Shown: one piece after another, positions 8,977 through 16,240 of the stretch
Numbering within the stretch: position 1 is the stretch's first letter
Layout: each line of letters begins with the position of its first letter
Source: NIOZ-UU13 sp035528395
GTDB lineage: Bacteria; Planctomycetota; Phycisphaerae; Sedimentisphaerales; Anaerobacaceae
Direction: 5' to 3'
Length of the DNA: 64,000 bases
Assembly: GCA_035528395.1 (NCBI GenBank)
Contig: DATKYR010000053.1
Location: forward strand, 23,650 to 87,649
Notes under the pieces: generated by a model
The model's input: only the letters and a program-made list of their open reading frames with translations
Database searches by the model: none
What the model was told of the DNA's origin: nothing
Position numbers and translations under genes: made by a program

Positions 8977-10326
8977 ATGAAACGAACAAAGCAACTCAAC
9001 AGGCGTGAATTCTTGGCTGCTGCGGGTGCGGCGGTGAGCGTACCATACCTGATACCGTCCAACGTACTTGCGGCACCGGGTGGAGTGGGAGCAAACGAAC
9101 GTATTACGATGGCCCATATTGGTGTCGGTGGAATGGGCGGATACCATTTGGGCGATATGGTAGAAAGACGCGACAGAGGCGAGGTGAACATAGCAGCAGT
9201 CTGTGACGCAGATGAAAAGCGGCTTGCCAACGCTGTGAAAACAGCCGGTCCGGGTGTCGATGCGTATCGCGACTACCGTTATATTCTCCAGCGTAAAGAT
9301 GTAGATGCTGTTGTTATCGCCACGCCGGACCACTGGCACGGAGTTCAGATGGTCCACGCGGCTGAATGCGGCAAGCATGTCTATGTCGAAAAGCCGGCCT
9401 GCTGTACTATAGAGGAAGGCAAAGCGATGGTCGCTGCTGCGAAGAAGAACAAGGTTTCGGTCCAGGTCGGCTCGCAGGGCCGCTCTCAGCCGGAAGCCTA
9501 TCTGGCGCATCGGTATCTGGTCAATGGCAATATCGGCCACATCAGCCGGGTCGATTGTTTCCATTATCCCAGCCCGGAGGATAATAATCCTGTGCCCGAC
9601 AGTGACCCGCCTGCTGAGCTGGACTGGGACCTGTGGCTTGGTCCCTTGCGTTGGCGGCCGTATAACAAGAGGTACTGTCACGCTGTCTTCCGCTGGCTGC
9701 TGGAGTCCGGCGGTGGTCAGATTCGCGACCGAGGTGCGCACGTTATGAGCTGCGCTATGTGGTGGATGGGCGCCGACGGCACCGGGCCGGTGACTATTGA
9801 GGCGACCGGTACTTCGCCGAAAAAGGGCTTGTGGGACAGCGCTGTGCTTATGGAAGTGACCTACACGTTCAAGAATCCGGACTGGGTGTTGACGTGGACT
9901 CAGATGCCCCGGGATGAGCTGCCTGCTGCTGAGGAAAGGACAGGCAAAGAGCCCGGCGGCAAAATCGTCCGGCCCGGTTACGGCGCAATTTACCGCGGCG
10001 ACAAGGGCGAGTTCATCCACTGGGGCGGCGACGGCGGCACCTGGGCCGAGAAGAAGGCCCGTGAATGGGAGCCGCCGGCCGGTGCCAGGGATGTGTATAA
10101 GAGTCCGGGTCACAAAGAAGACTGGTTCAAGGGCATCAAGACCGGCGAAAAGACTATTATGAATATTGAAGCTGCGGTGGGTGTGGCCAACTTGTGCGTT
10201 TTGGGTAATCTTTCCTATATTCTTGGTCGCAAGCTCCAGTGGGACCAGGCCAGGCAGGAAATAGTCGGTGACGAACAGGCGCGGCGAATGATGTATCGGC
10301 CACAGCGTCACCCGTATCATTTGTAG
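8977..10326 (+). CDS. Tat-exported Gfo/Idh/MocA-family oxidoreductase
   Basis: NAD(P)-dependent sugar or sugar-acid dehydrogenase of the Gfo/Idh/MocA superfamily, probably acting on carbohydrate substrates in the periplasm. Residues 1-33 form a Tat signal (NRREFLAAAGAAVSVPYL). A Rossmann fold follows with glycine-rich IGVGGMGGYH near residue 47. The family EKP motif places the conserved lysine at residue 139. The C-terminal half contains the W-rich GP-RWRPYNKRY and GAHVMSCAMWWMG segments typical of planctomycete members. The length of 449 residues is normal. Export before use suggests the cofactor is bound tightly, as in glucose-fructose oxidoreductase. The substrate cannot be told from sequence. 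Confidence 0.88.
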   Translation: MKRTKQLNRREFLAAAGAAVSVPYLIPSNVLAAPGGVGANERITMAHIGVGGMGGYHLGDMVERRDRGEVNIAAVCDADEKRLANAVKTAGPGVDAYRDYRYILQRKDVDAVVIATPDHWHGVQMVHAAECGKHVYVEKPACCTIEEGKAMVAAAKKNKVSVQVGSQGRSQPEAYLAHRYLVNGNIGHISRVDCFHYPSPEDNNPVPDSDPPAELDWDLWLGPLRWRPYNKRYCHAVFRWLLESGGGQIRDRGAHVMSCAMWWMGADGTGPVTIEATGTSPKKGLWDSAVLMEVTYTFKNPDWVLTWTQMPRDELPAAEERTGKEPGGKIVRPGYGAIYRGDKGEFIHWGGDGGTWAEKKAREWEPPAGARDVYKSPGHKEDWFKGIKTGEKTIMNIEAAVGVANLCVLGNLSYILGRKLQWDQARQEIVGDEQARRMMYRPQRHPYHL

Positions 10327-10371
10327 GAGTTCGTCGAATAAAACCGAATATGGAAATTCGAGGAAATTAAA

Positions 10372-10543
10372 AAGTGCCTAAAGTGACAGCTTGGCTGTCA
10401 TTCTGAACGCAGCGCAGCGAAGTGAAGTCGAAGATCCGCTAAGGCGGGAATCTCTATTTTGTTGGCCAGATCCCTTCGGCAAGCTCAGGGCAGGCTCTTC
10501 GGCTTCGCCTCAGGATGACACTTACGTGTCACTTTAGGCACTT
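10372..10543. repeat. 172-bp palindromic element with perfect 17-bp terminal inverted repeats
   Basis: AAGTGCCTAAAGTGACA at 10372-10388 is the exact reverse complement of 10527-10543. Just outside the right end a further CACTTTAGGCACTT copy follows. Inside lies a second palindrome of the GTCATTCTGA...TCAGGATGAC type with CGAAG-rich arms. It sits between the convergent oxidoreductase and glycosyltransferase genes, where it could also stop transcription from both sides. No coding capacity; MITE-like by shape. Confidence 0.8.
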
Positions 10544-10595
10544 CACACTTTAGGCACTTTTCTGATAACCAATTAACGAGTTATCGTTTCGTGCT

Positions 10596-11819
10596 TCAGA
10601 TTTCGGATTTCTCATTAGCCTGTACAATTATTTCGGTTGGTCCAAGCAGTTTATAGCATATACCTCGCCAGCAGATAGTTCTCCCAAAAGCTGAAGAGAT
10701 AATAAAAAATAACAGCAGCAATGACCACAGCCAACAGGCGAGGATGTCGGCGAGACAGGCGGCCCTCATCGCTCGGCGCTCATTTTTGAGCAATTTTTCA
10801 GCGGTTCTCTGCCGGAGTATTGCGCGGCCCAACTGATTTACAAAAAATACAACAGGTACCAGGACAAAAAGGTCCAGGTTTTTGTGTTGAATCATAGCAG
10901 CGTATATTGCCAGGCCGGCCGCACCCCATATACCCAATACTGAGTACAGGCTGCTAAGTAATCCAAACCACCAGGTCTTAGGGGCGTATATACGAGTTAT
11001 TAGAAATTGTCTGCGGCTGAACTCAAAGAGCTTTGGCCAGGTAGTGGATTCGTGCGAAGCCACCAGACAAGCGGGAACGAAAGCTACTTTCATACCGGCT
11101 TTTTTGACGGCCCTGCTGAGTGACAAATCATCACTTAAGGCTTTAGGCCAGATTTTGTCGAGGCCGAGGCGGCGAAAGACATCGACGCGTATAGCCATAG
11201 ACCCGCCCCAGGCCTGGTTGAAAGGGGTATTGCCGAGCAACTGGGCGACCTTGGCATTCAACGCCGACAGGGCCAGAGTCGCCAGGTTGTTCTTTTTCGG
11301 TACAAACCAACGATAGCCTGTAGCGACGCCGGTCTTAGAATGGCGAAGGGGGTAAATGAGGTGATTGAGCCAGTCGCTGCGGACACAAGCATCGGAATCG
11401 GCAAAAGCGAGAACGTCGATATCATCGCTAACTCTTTCGTAACAGTACAGCAGATTATGGATTTTTTGGCTACAGGATTGGCCCTTACCTGCAACAAATA
11501 TTTGCACATCCTGAGCTTTTGAGGTTTGGCTGAGCTGATTTTTCAGCTTGCACAATTCGCTGTAGGCCGGGTCCGACTCATCAGCAACAACAAACCACAA
11601 CAGGTGGTTTTCGTAGTCCTGATTGAAAAATGATGTGATGTTGCTTTGAAAATCCGGGTCCAGACCTTTACACGGTACAATCAATACTGCCTTTAGCTCG
11701 TCCCAAAAACGCTTTTTTTTGTATTTTGCCAGTGCATAGCGATAATTATTATATGTCTGAAGCAAAAAGAGTAATTGTGAGATGATTGCCGCCAGTGCTA
11801 TGTAGTAGTACCAATCCAT
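10596..11819 (-). CDS. Membrane glycosyltransferase, ceramide-glucosyltransferase-like (GT2/GT21)
   Basis: Transfers a sugar from a nucleotide sugar to a lipid acceptor at the inner membrane. An N-terminal hydrophobic helix (IALAAIISQLLFLL) is followed by the GT-A catalytic domain. It carries the nucleotide-binding LIVPCKGLDPDF, the metal-binding FADSDA, the D-D motif LSDDLSLSR and an RRQFLITR segment in the place of the family's (Q/R)xxRW. Several membrane helices close the 407-residue protein. The pattern is close to ceramide glucosyltransferase and the hopanoid protein HpnI. No hopanoid gene is adjacent, so the acceptor is unknown. ATG 11819 lies after an intergenic repeat. Confidence 0.82.
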   Translation of the reverse strand: MDWYYYIALAAIISQLLFLLQTYNNYRYALAKYKKKRFWDELKAVLIVPCKGLDPDFQSNITSFFNQDYENHLLWFVVADESDPAYSELCKLKNQLSQTSKAQDVQIFVAGKGQSCSQKIHNLLYCYERVSDDIDVLAFADSDACVRSDWLNHLIYPLRHSKTGVATGYRWFVPKKNNLATLALSALNAKVAQLLGNTPFNQAWGGSMAIRVDVFRRLGLDKIWPKALSDDLSLSRAVKKAGMKVAFVPACLVASHESTTWPKLFEFSRRQFLITRIYAPKTWWFGLLSSLYSVLGIWGAAGLAIYAAMIQHKNLDLFVLVPVVFFVNQLGRAILRQRTAEKLLKNERRAMRAACLADILACWLWSLLLLFFIISSAFGRTICWRGICYKLLGPTEIIVQANEKSEI

Positions 11820-11940
11820 GTTCGTCTTTTACATCCTGTATTTTGGCCGAGTTAGTGGTCTGTGACATATGATTTGGAGAATTATCATTCCGCACTTGAT
11901 GCGGAATCCAGACCTTCGATACATCTGGATTCCTGCTTTC

Positions 11941-12080
11941 GGGCCTGTTGAAAAAGCCGAGATTGCTTCGTCATTACATTCCTCGCAATGACGCAAAGTG
12001 CGTTTTAAGGTCATTGGGAGCGATTCGAAGAATCGCGCGGCAATCTCAAAACGTTCATTTTGAACTTTGGCAACAGGCCC
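11941..12080. mobile_element. 140-bp palindromic MITE-like element, copy A, inside a hairpin
   Basis: Terminal inverted repeats GGGCCTGTTG (11941-11950) and CAACAGGCCC (12071-12080) bound two GAGATTGC...GCAATCTC arms that can fold on each other. Flanking bases are CCTGC-TTTC on the left and TTTC-GCAGG on the right. Removing the element and one TTTC restores a CCTGC/GCAGG hairpin with TTTC as its loop. Copy B at 40474-40613 has the same length and the same flanks but the opposite inner orientation. It occupies nearly half of the 310-bp gap between the glycosyltransferase and phosphoesterase genes. No transposase is encoded; it would be mobilised in trans. Confidence 0.8.
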
Positions 12081-12129
12081 TTTCGCAGTAATGACATTCA
12101 TCAATCGAGCAGTCACAAAACTCTACACT

Positions 12130-12978
12130 TCACGATATAGAAGCCAGAGGTACTATGGAGTCGATTAGCTGCTCAATAGTATAAGATTTTGCGAGGTCGG
12201 TCAAAAGTAAACAGCCGTGATTGTGGTTAGAGGCGATAATTATCAGATTGTCGCCGGCTTGACTGAATCCCTGCTCTTGCGGCTGGTGGCCGAGGATGAA
12301 AATGTCAACATCAAACAGCTTGGCCATTTTATCAAGCAGTGCCTGGCTGTGTTTTCTGCCCCAGGTTAAAAGGTAAGCTGAGCCTGGTCTGACCACATCG
12401 TTAACTTTTAGTTGTCTGTCCAGAATTTTCGGGTCGAATTTATTAACAAAACGGTCGCCCGGAAGCGAATGTGAGACCCATATTCTGTTTTCGCATCTGA
12501 GAGCTAAGGGTTGTGAGAATAGAAATTGTCTTATCGCCAGCTCGACATTAGCACCGGTCTGTTTAAATTCCCGGTCCAGAGCAAGACGCATAGCGCGGTT
12601 CATTTCTTTGCCGTCTTTCATCACTTCGCTGCTGTTTATGAAAGCGGTATCGTGATTTCCCATAATAATATGGACGCGGTCGGGAAAAGTTAATTTGTAG
12701 CGGACAGCGTCAAACAACAATTGATACGACAAACAACCACCCTGCGAATCTTCGGGGCCTCCGTGGATAATCTCCTGGAGAACTATATGCCTATCAGGAT
12801 TGTCGGCCAAATCGGCAAAAGCAACTATTCTTTCAAAGTTTCGCCGATGTCCGTGAATATCGCCGGTCAGAATCAAACTGCCGTTGGCGGGCAAATGAAT
12901 CAAATTACCTCGTCGAAACTTATCTGCATTGCCGGCTTCTATTCCCTTATTCAGCAAGTCAATTATTGTTTGAGGCAT
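12130..12978 (-). CDS. Calcineurin-like metallophosphoesterase, partner of the adjacent kinase
   Basis: A 282-residue phosphoesterase. Metal-binding motifs are GDIHGH (about residue 38), GNHD (about residue 108), a WVSHS histidine and the final LGHQ. The segment that in PPP-type protein phosphatases reads GDxVDRG is here IHGGPEDSQGG, so the second metal-site aspartate is replaced or shifted. Its start overlaps the end of the kinase gene by 20 bp, which strongly suggests translational coupling and opposing roles. It could dephosphorylate kinase targets or the kinase itself; a nucleotide or small-molecule substrate is the alternative. Cytoplasmic, with no signal peptide. Confidence 0.82.
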   Translation of the reverse strand: MPQTIIDLLNKGIEAGNADKFRRGNLIHLPANGSLILTGDIHGHRRNFERIVAFADLADNPDRHIVLQEIIHGGPEDSQGGCLSYQLLFDAVRYKLTFPDRVHIIMGNHDTAFINSSEVMKDGKEMNRAMRLALDREFKQTGANVELAIRQFLFSQPLALRCENRIWVSHSLPGDRFVNKFDPKILDRQLKVNDVVRPGSAYLLTWGRKHSQALLDKMAKLFDVDIFILGHQPQEQGFSQAGDNLIIIASNHNHGCLLLTDLAKSYTIEQLIDSIVPLASIS

Positions 12979-13822
12979 TTTTATTGTTCGTTTTTATCTT
13001 TCCGCCGAAGATACTGTGTACCATCAGATCCAGTCTCGACATAACCGTCATCATATTACGTGGACGGCGTGCGGGGTTGTCCTCGATACAGTCCATTACG
13101 AGTTTTGAGATTCCGGTGGGTAATTGTTTTTTTAGTTCATGAGGTGCTCGTCTCGGCTCGACGATGGGTAAGCCGAATTTGTTCTTTTTGGGTATCATGG
13201 TCGGGGCGTGCTTTCCAGTGAGCGCCCAGAACATTGTTGCCCCAAGGTTAAAGATGTCGGTTTTTGGGCCGAGCGGCTTGCGCTTAACCTGCTCAGGCGC
13301 AATATAGTCCGGTGTGCCTTGAATTCTCGGCTTTACGGTTCCGATTTTGCAGCTCTGACCGAGGTCTATGATTTTAATAGAGCCGGACTTGTTTATAAGA
13401 ATATTGTTGGGCTTTATATCGCAGTGGACAAAGCCGTGCTGATGCATGGCGTTAAGGCCGCTTGCGACCATCCTGAATACGAGCAGTACGTCTCCTAAAC
13501 TCAAGGTGGAACAATCTTCGAGGTTCTTGCCTTCAAAGTATTCCATAGAAAGCAGCATCTCTTTTACTTTAAACATACTACGCATTTTCCTGAGCTCGTA
13601 ACACTTTCGGACGTAGGGGTGGTCTATTAGCTGAGCTACTTTATATTCGGTATCGACCTGCTCGAAGATTCTTTTATCTTCCGGCCTTTCGAATATGACT
13701 CGTTTGAGGGCGACTTTGGAATCATCCTCTTCGTCGGTTGCCAAATAAATCGTACTGCGCGCGCCGGTCCCAATGCGCTTTATTATAGTAAAACCTCCAA
13801 CGTCGAGTATGTCTTTAGCCAT
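12959..13822 (-). CDS. Hanks-type serine/threonine protein kinase
   Basis: A compact 287-residue soluble eukaryotic-like kinase without a membrane helix or sensor domain. Visible motifs are the glycine loop (RIGTGARSTIY), the VALKR lysine, the catalytic-loop HCDIKPNN, the metal-binding DLG (in place of DFG) and GTPDYIAPEQ of the activation segment. An arginine follows in NPARRPRNMM. All residues needed for catalysis are present. The HCD (not HRD) loop classifies it as a non-RD type kinase. It is first in a two-gene unit with the overlapping phosphoesterase. Upstream is a gene-poor region of about 900 bp. Confidence 0.9.
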   Translation of the reverse strand: MAKDILDVGGFTIIKRIGTGARSTIYLATDEEDDSKVALKRVIFERPEDKRIFEQVDTEYKVAQLIDHPYVRKCYELRKMRSMFKVKEMLLSMEYFEGKNLEDCSTLSLGDVLLVFRMVASGLNAMHQHGFVHCDIKPNNILINKSGSIKIIDLGQSCKIGTVKPRIQGTPDYIAPEQVKRKPLGPKTDIFNLGATMFWALTGKHAPTMIPKKNKFGLPIVEPRRAPHELKKQLPTGISKLVMDCIEDNPARRPRNMMTVMSRLDLMVHSIFGGKIKTNNKNASNNN

Positions 13823-14231
13823 ATTGTCAAAAACAACCTAAAGTCTTATGAATTATAAATATTACAATCTAAAAAATAAGATGCACAAAATAGGCCTTTT
13901 GTTCCGTTAATTTCGCCATTTAGCACCGGAGCTGCTGCTGTTATAGGACGCAAAACAGTCCGAATCCTGCAGATTTCATCCAAAATTGGCCAAAAAATAA
14001 CAAAATCACCTTTATATCGAACGATAAACCGACCTACTTGAGTTTCATAAAGGCGGAAGTATACAATAGAATCGGCTATTTATCCAGTTATTAGGGCGAT
14101 TTTTCATGAGATCAGGTCGAAAAAAAGTGGGGCTTGAGATTGAAGTTTCCGGCGGGCTTTGGTTTTTGTAAAAAACACCCGATCCATACACTCAACGTAT
14201 ATGCGTTGATAGGTATTGGCCGGTTAACACT
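13823..14231. other. Gene-free AT-rich stretch upstream of the kinase
   Basis: No open frame, RNA gene or long repeat is recognisable. It should hold the promoter of the divergently placed kinase gene, but no confident -35/-10 pair stands out. Base composition is noticeably more AT-rich than the surroundings, and this continues to about 15.6 kb. Confidence 0.5.
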
Positions 14232-14513
14232 TTGGAAACTGAACGCATAAACCATTCAGCTACCATAAGGTTTGCTTTTTATGCCCATAGACGGCATCAA
14301 TCGATAATATTCTCCTTGGATCAAGCATTTAGAACCACGAAATCCCGACGAAAGACACGGTCAAGGTTTAAATTGGAGGTAATTAAGCGAGTAACTCAAT
14401 GGAAGGCCTTAATCGGTACCAATGGCATCAAATCCAAAGCTGACCTGGCAAGATATCCTGGGATATAAAGATCAAGAGTGACTCAGATTTTCAAACGATT
14501 GAAGAACCAATGA
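14232..14513 (+). pseudogene. Broken small helix-turn-helix protein, recombinase-tail type
   Basis: The frame from ATG 14232 encodes KRVTQWKALIGTNGIKSKAD followed by LARYPGI, then hits TAA at 14466-14468. Reading on in the same frame gives RSRVTQIFKRLKNQ before TGA at 14511-14513. Together LARYPGI-stop-RSRVTQIFKRL matches the helix-turn-helix pattern LARxLGISRxRVTQIL common at the C-termini of serine-recombinase-like and small DNA-binding proteins. A single stop therefore interrupts an otherwise intact HTH. This is most simply a decayed gene. A sequencing error, or a short product lacking the recognition helix, are alternatives. Confidence 0.6.
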
Positions 14514-14719
14514 AATAGTCTTTTCGAGAACCACTCCGGAGCACTTGTTATTCAAAGTCTTCTATCCAATAATTTTCGTCAAATTGACATTCTAACAAAT
14601 CTCTGATATTACAAATAAACAAAACATGTAAAAGCTTTTTTCAGACTGTTATTGGGAAAATGTGAAAAAATTTTAAATAAAATGAACCAATTAAACAACT
14701 CACAAGCCTAAGAAAGTAG

Positions 14720-15253
14720 ATGAAAGATAATCTTTCAAACATAGAAAACCAGTTGCTGGTTATGGCTGCTCAGGGCGGCAATGCGGAAGCGTTGGAAAAG
14801 CTGGTGTGTCTATGGCAGAAGAAGCTATGGCGGTATGTCTTTAGATTGACTTCTGACATCCATGCCGCATGGGATATAACCCAGCAGTGTTGGCTTGAGA
14901 TAATAAAAGGATTAAAAAAATTAAATGATCCCGCATGTTTTAAAGCCTGGGCTTATAGAATCGCCACAAACAGAACAATTGACTGGTTGAAAAACAAAAA
15001 TAAAAATCAACATATGAACCTTGAGTCAATTGGAGTTGATTGTAAACAAAAAGATAATGATTTACAGTTAAAAGAATTAGTTCAAAGATTAAAAAATGAT
15101 AGTAGAGTGATCTTAAGCCTATATTATTTTGAGCAACTAAGTATTTCTGAAATAAGTATCGCCCTGAATATTCCGCCGGGCACCGTAAAATCTCGCCTGT
15201 TTACGGCAAGAGAAGAATTGAAAAAGTTATGGGAAAAATATTTTGATAATTAA
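14720..15253 (+). CDS. ECF-type RNA polymerase sigma factor
   Basis: A 177-residue extracytoplasmic-function sigma factor that redirects RNA polymerase to a small regulon. Region 2 (residues about 12-80) includes WDITQQCWLEIIKGL and the AWAYRIATNRTIDWLK segment that melts the -10 element. Region 4 (about 115-170) ends in the HTH ISEISIALNIPPGTVKSRLF, which recognises the -35. The gene is AT-rich compared with neighbours, a possible sign of transfer. It is followed after 14 bp by a small membrane protein that may control it. AGAAAGTAG precedes ATG 14720. Confidence 0.92.
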   Translation: MKDNLSNIENQLLVMAAQGGNAEALEKLVCLWQKKLWRYVFRLTSDIHAAWDITQQCWLEIIKGLKKLNDPACFKAWAYRIATNRTIDWLKNKNKNQHMNLESIGVDCKQKDNDLQLKELVQRLKNDSRVILSLYYFEQLSISEISIALNIPPGTVKSRLFTAREELKKLWEKYFDN

Positions 15254-15267
15254 TTTTGAGGTGAAAA

Positions 15268-15633
15268 ATGGATAAAGAACAGATAAAAAAGATAATCGAC
15301 AGTCCGCCAGAATACGATGAGTCAAAAGAAGACACAATGCGTTCATGGTTTAAAGATGCTTACAGCAAAAAAATGCGTTGGGTCATAAATTGTGTTTACG
15401 CTCAATATATAATTCTTTCAATCCTCATCGTTTGTTGTGTTAAAGAGTTTTTCATTACCGGCCAGACCAGATACCAGATCATGCATGCTGCCATAGTTGT
15501 CTGTTGCAGCCATTGGCTTGGCTTCATAAGCGTTTTCGCTTGGGTGATGCTGCAAAGACCTCGTAACAAACGAGAAATAAACAGGCTGGAGCTTCGAATC
15601 GCTGAATTGATCGAGACAATCAAAGAAAAATAA
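15268..15633 (+). CDS. Small two-helix membrane protein next to the sigma factor
   Basis: A 121-residue protein of unknown family. It has a charged N-terminal 40 residues, two hydrophobic segments (CVYAQYIILSILIVCCV and IMHAAIVVCCSHWLGFISVFAWVML) and a charged C-terminal helix (REINRLELRIAELIETIKEK). GAGGTG precedes ATG 15268, and the 14-bp spacing implies one operon with the sigma factor. Position and topology fit a membrane regulator of the sigma factor. There is no zinc-binding HxxxCxxC anti-sigma motif, so that role is only inference. Confidence 0.75.
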   Translation: MDKEQIKKIIDSPPEYDESKEDTMRSWFKDAYSKKMRWVINCVYAQYIILSILIVCCVKEFFITGQTRYQIMHAAIVVCCSHWLGFISVFAWVMLQRPRNKREINRLELRIAELIETIKEK

Positions 15634-15718
15634 CTAAAAGCCGTTAGATTTTAACCGCTGGTTATACTCTGGTGGATTCCCCAGTCAACCTTGATTTTGT
15701 GGACACCGTCACCCCCAA

Positions 15719-15737
15719 AACTCCCCGAGTAGGACTC
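15719..15737. repeat. 19-bp copy of the tRNA-Asn 3' end (att-like)
   Basis: Bases 15719-15737 repeat 16081-16099, which covers the acceptor 3' strand and part of the T arm of the tRNA-Asn gene plus two flanking bases. The two copies are in direct orientation, 362 bp apart, and bracket the GIY-YIG gene. That arrangement is what integration or retro-homing into a tRNA 3' end leaves behind. Confidence 0.7.
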
Positions 15738-15760
15738 ACTTCGCGTTGCTCAGCGTAAAC

Positions 15761-15970
15761 TCACCTGCTGAATTTTGCTATAAGGTTTCCCTTTTTTGCT
15801 CTGGAGAAACCTTTAATCTGTTTTTCTCTCTTGGCAGCTTGATGCTTGTCAGGGAATGTTTCTTTGTAAAGTAATGGCGGGTTTCCATGTTGATGGAGGC
15901 GGTTTTTGAGGTCGGTTGTAATGCCGGTGTAATATTTGTCACTTTTCTCGATTATGTACAAATGCCACAT
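15761..15970 (-). CDS. Small GIY-YIG domain protein
   Basis: A 69-residue minimal GIY-YIG nuclease domain of the UPF0213/UvrC-N type. The motif pair appears as YIIEKSDKYYTGITTDLKNR, with the catalytic arginine region in LKNRLHQH and a later REKQIKG carrying the conserved glutamate. It is shorter than the usual 80-95 residues but ends naturally. It lies between the duplicated tRNA-Asn end at 15719 and the tRNA gene, suggesting that it entered as a mobile or homing-type unit. Whether it still cuts DNA is unknown. Confidence 0.85.
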   Translation of the reverse strand: MWHLYIIEKSDKYYTGITTDLKNRLHQHGNPPLLYKETFPDKHQAAKREKQIKGFSRAKKGNLIAKFSR

Positions 15971-16044
15971 AATACTCTTGCAAGGCAGGACTTCCCTCGC
16001 TTCGCTCGGGACAAGCTCACATAGGCTCTCACCTATCGAGACAG

Positions 16045-16082
16045 TTAAAAGGATTTTGACCAGAAGGCCAAAATCCTTTTAA
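16045..16082 (-). terminator. 14-bp hairpin downstream of tRNA-Asn
   Basis: TTAAAAGGATTTTG (16045-16058) and CAAAATCCTTTTAA (16069-16082) are perfect reverse complements around a 10-nt loop. Reading leftwards from the tRNA, the stem begins one base after its 3' end. The terminal strand ends in CTTTTAA, which provides a short U-tract. It is a good candidate for the tRNA terminator. Confidence 0.7.
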
Positions 16083-16155
16083 CTCCCCGAGTAGGACTCG
16101 AACCTACAACCTAGCGGTTAACAGCCGCTCGCTCTACCAGTTGAGCTATCGGGGA
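16083..16155 (-). tRNA. tRNA-Asn (anticodon GTT)
   Basis: A 73-nt cloverleaf on the minus strand. The acceptor TCCCCGA (16155-16149) pairs with TCGGGGA (16090-16084), with discriminator G. The D-arm contains AGCTCAACTGGTAGAGC. The anticodon stem-loop is CGGCTGTTAACCG with GTT, and the T-loop is GTTCGAGTC. CCA is not encoded. The 3' end is duplicated upstream at 15719-15737. Confidence 0.97.
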
Positions 16156-16240
16156 ATAGCAAAATGCAAATCAATACATCGGCTTTTAGGGCCATTTTTC
16201 ATATAAGTTTTAATATATTATCTGAAATTGGGCAATTTTG

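Noticed and set aside
8926..10320. Long antisense frame of 464 codons opposite the Gfo/Idh gene
   Set aside because: It mirrors a clear, family-matching gene in codon-shadow frame. The translation has no family motif and no ribosome binding site.
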